7,011 nt of DNA, taken from Candidatus Moraniibacteriota bacterium (GTDB lineage Bacteria > Patescibacteriota > Minisyncoccia > Moranbacterales > GCA-2747515). This document shows positions 5,105 through 7,011 of this stretch, in pieces (positions within the stretch are counted from its first letter, which is position 1; each line of letters begins with the position of its first letter). The position numbers were made by a program, and so were the translations under genes. The notes beneath the pieces were generated by a model, which worked only from the letters and a program-made list of their open reading frames with translations, was not told the DNA's origin and searched no databases. Location: NCBI GenBank assembly GCA_027039165.1, contig JALWEZ010000226.1, forward strand, positions 1-7,011, read 5' to 3'.

Positions 5105-7011
5105 CTATTTTTGAGCACCAACAACTACAATTATATCTGCTGATTTTTTCTTTGTTACATCTTCATTTTCTTCTATAGTTATATCTGTAGTATATTTTTT
5201 AATTGCATCACTTAACTCACCCTTTACATAGTTCTCAAACTTTTTTGAATAATATATAGTAATTCCTTTGTAAATTTTACTTTTTGCATCACCAGTTTTT
5301 ACAGTAATATTATCTTTTTCAGACAAAACTTTACTATATATATCTACATCACTTTTTCCTCCTCCATCTAATAAGTCAATCACTATCTTCCGCTCTTTCT
5401 TTTCTATGTCTTTATTCTCATTTTCTTTTTTGTCAACTTCTTTTTGATCTACAGATTCATTTAAATCTCTAGATTTAACATTAACCACTACATTACTTTT
5501 TCCATTTCTAACATTGTTTAAATATTTTTCTATTACTTTAGCTTCTTTAGAATTTTTATCCTTTAAATCACTCAAAATAGCTTCGTATTCCTGCTTCGCT
5601 AAATTCAAATCTCCTCTCCTCTCCGAAAGTAAAGCCAAAGATAATTCTATTTGTATATTTTTATTATGTTCAAGAATTTTTTGCAAGATAGAAGATGCTA
5701 ATTCCAAATCTTGCTCAGTACCTCTTTGTTGACACAATGCAGACAATCTTAATGCATATTTTATATTATTTTTAGAAAACATCAAGGCCTTTTCTTGCGC
5801 TAAAATTGCATTATCAATATTTCCAGAAATTTCTTCAACTTCTGAAAGCTGATCATACAAGGGAGCATAATTATTTTTAAATTTTAAGGCTTTAATTATT
5901 AAGTCTTTTGCTTCTTTCAAAGCCTTATCTTTCTTTTCATTTTTATGATTATCATCTTTTGAGACAAAATTTATTTGTGTTAATTTCAGACGAGATAATG
6001 ACGCTAAATAATTAACATTTTTTGGTTCAAGTTTCAGAGCATTTTCATATGACTTAGTAGATTCTTTTAGAGCATCTTTATATAAGCCTCCCGAGTTTTC
6101 ATAAACTAATCCCCTAACTTTCCATGCAATTGAGTCATTTGGTAATTTATCTGTAGCATAATTTGCAAAATTAATAGCATATTCAATGGACTTTTTTATA
6201 GAATTCAAATCAAATTCATCCTTTGGTCGATTAGCTAAAAAATTAGCATTGTCCAAAAAATTTTTCGACATTAAAACAGTATAATAACCCTCATTATGAG
6301 CTCTTGAAATTACTTTTTTTGCATTATATTCCATTCCATAAAGATTATGTTCTTTAGCGTCTTTTAAAAAACTTTTCATATCTATATCAGCCAAAAACAA
6401 TCTAGTTGTAACTATTATTAAATAGATAGATAAAAATCCAACACCAAAGCATATTAAGACGAAAGGTGATATTGTTCTTTTTGATTTCGAAAACTGTATT
6501 TTATAAAAATTAACTTCTTTTTTTGTAACATTGACTAAATAAGAAAAAAGTAAAATTACAATAAACACTCCATAAACAACAACATTACTATCTAATTTAT
6601 AAAATAAAAAGTACAAAACGAATATTAATGAACTAATTCCGAGTCCAAAAAAAACTATATCATTTCTCGCCTCTCTTTTAATTATTGTTTTAATGCTTAA
6701 ATATAATCCAGCAACAATAAGCAAGAGAAACGCGACACTACCAAATAATCCTTGAGTAGTTATCACTCCAAACAAAGCGCCAGTTGGAGTATTTAATTTA
6801 AGTTCTGGCGAATAACTAGCAACAATTTCACTAGATTTATACAATGAAAAATTTCTTCCAAATGTACCTAACCCTGAACCAAAAAAATAATTTTTGATTA
6901 TTGACTTTTTTGCTATATCTACTGACTGAGAATAAGACAACGAAACCTCTATAGGTAAATTAACTTTATTATTTTTTGGCTCACCAATAAATATAAAAAT
7001 TAGTGAGATAA
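5105..7011 (-). CDS. O-antigen ligase/polymerase-like membrane protein with TPR repeats and LytR_C-like C-terminus (partial, 5' end missing)
   Basis: The frame is open to the right edge, so 634 C-terminal residues are visible and the start lies outside. Numbering here begins at the first full codon. Residues about 44-50 (GSGLGTF) within a K-N-Y-F-F-GSG context, followed by NTPTGALFGVITTQGLFG (73-90), match the periplasmic-loop/last-helices region of O-antigen ligase/Wzy-type membrane enzymes, which transfer or polymerise lipid-linked glycans. Four likely membrane helices follow (about 81-106, 118-137, 142-159, 181-206). A helical TPR region (about 290-485) contains repeats such as SIAWKVRGLVYENSG, ALKESTKSYENALKLEPKN and IDNAILAQEKALMFSKNN. 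A Lys/Glu/Asp linker (about 511-541) leads to a final domain (about 541-632) with VIDLLDGGG, KGITIYYSKKFENYV and SADIIVVVGA. This resembles LytR_C, the C-terminal domain of LytR-CpsA-Psr-associated envelope proteins. The soluble part is probably outside the cytoplasm. The specific glycan and catalytic activity are not shown. Confidence 0.75.
   Translation of the reverse strand, partial: ISLIFIFIGEPKNNKVNLPIEVSLSYSQSVDIAKKSIIKNYFFGSGLGTFGRNFSLYKSSEIVASYSPELKLNTPTGALFGVITTQGLFGSVAFLLLIVAGLYLSIKTIIKREARNDIVFFGLGISSLIFVLYFLFYKLDSNVVVYGVFIVILLFSYLVNVTKKEVNFYKIQFSKSKRTISPFVLICFGVGFLSIYLIIVTTRLFLADIDMKSFLKDAKEHNLYGMEYNAKKVISRAHNEGYYTVLMSKNFLDNANFLANRPKDEFDLNSIKKSIEYAINFANYATDKLPNDSIAWKVRGLVYENSGGLYKDALKESTKSYENALKLEPKNVNYLASLSRLKLTQINFVSKDDNHKNEKKDKALKEAKDLIIKALKFKNNYAPLYDQLSEVEEISGNIDNAILAQEKALMFSKNNIKYALRLSALCQQRGTEQDLELASSILQKILEHNKNIQIELSLALLSERRGDLNLAKQEYEAILSDLKDKNSKEAKVIEKYLNNVRNGKSNVVVNVKSRDLNESVDQKEVDKKENENKDIEKKERKIVIDLLDGGGKSDVDIYSKVLSEKDNITVKTGDAKSKIYKGITIYYSKKFENYVKGELSDAIKKYTTDITIEENEDVTKKKSADIIVVVGAQK

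Noticed and set aside
5514..5732. Plus-strand open frame of 72 codons, cysteine and serine rich
   Set aside because: It is antisense to the TPR region of the ligase-like gene; its composition is explained by the reverse complement of that gene.
6938..6940. TTG as start of the ligase/TPR gene
   Set aside because: The frame continues upstream to the window edge without a stop, and the upstream residues (PIEVS before LSYSQS) look like part of the same protein, so the gene is truncated by the window.
1..7011. Reassigned UGA codon, as in Gracilibacteria or SR1
   Set aside because: The genes are complete with no internal UGA, and stops are UAA or UAG, so there is no sign of recoding.
1..7011. Mobile element, CRISPR array, toxin-antitoxin or defence system
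   Set aside because: No transposase, integrase, direct-repeat array, tRNA-associated site or paired toxin-antitoxin genes were seen. The nucleotidyltransferase-like protein has no adjacent HEPN-type partner, so a toxin pair is not supported.

Overview
The window is very AT-rich (sampled lines range from about 18% to 35% G+C) and looks like a piece of a small-genome bacterium, most plausibly of the Candidate Phyla Radiation (Patescibacteria, Parcubacteria-like). Three things suggest this: a ribosomal protein L19 with a 'MHEK..FNKTQR' start and an SSSP loop; a winged-helix/nucleotidyltransferase protein of a type I associate with these genomes; and an O-antigen-ligase-like membrane protein fused to TPR repeats. 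Translation starts lack Shine-Dalgarno sequences. All genes read with the standard bacterial code. The lineage is an inference from family resemblance, not a search result.

Every gene lies on the minus strand, so transcription runs from high to low coordinates. First comes the 3' part of a membrane glycopolymer ligase/polymerase-like protein with TPRs and a LytR_C-like C-terminal domain (5105-7011; its start lies beyond the right edge), followed by a possible terminator. A 323-base gap follows, with short inverted repeats and a good sigma-70-type promoter (17-base spacer). Next is rplS for ribosomal protein L19 (4320-4781), closed by a clear hairpin terminator (4264-4292). A second promoter with a 17-base spacer then drives uvrA (1352-4189). 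The nucleotidyltransferase-like gene (403-1344) follows uvrA after only 7 bases and is probably cotranscribed. A 10-bp hairpin (363-388) separates it from a truncated gene for a small membrane-anchored, cysteine-rich protein (1-338), which runs off the left edge.

Functionally this is a housekeeping stretch (translation, nucleotide excision repair, envelope polymer metabolism) plus two poorly known proteins. I see no mobile element, CRISPR array, RNA gene or obvious defence system. The most notable points are the ligase-TPR-LytR_C fusion, a cysteine-to-serine change in the first UvrA zinc finger, a separate rplS transcription unit with a structured upstream region, and the unrecognised six-cysteine protein at the left edge.
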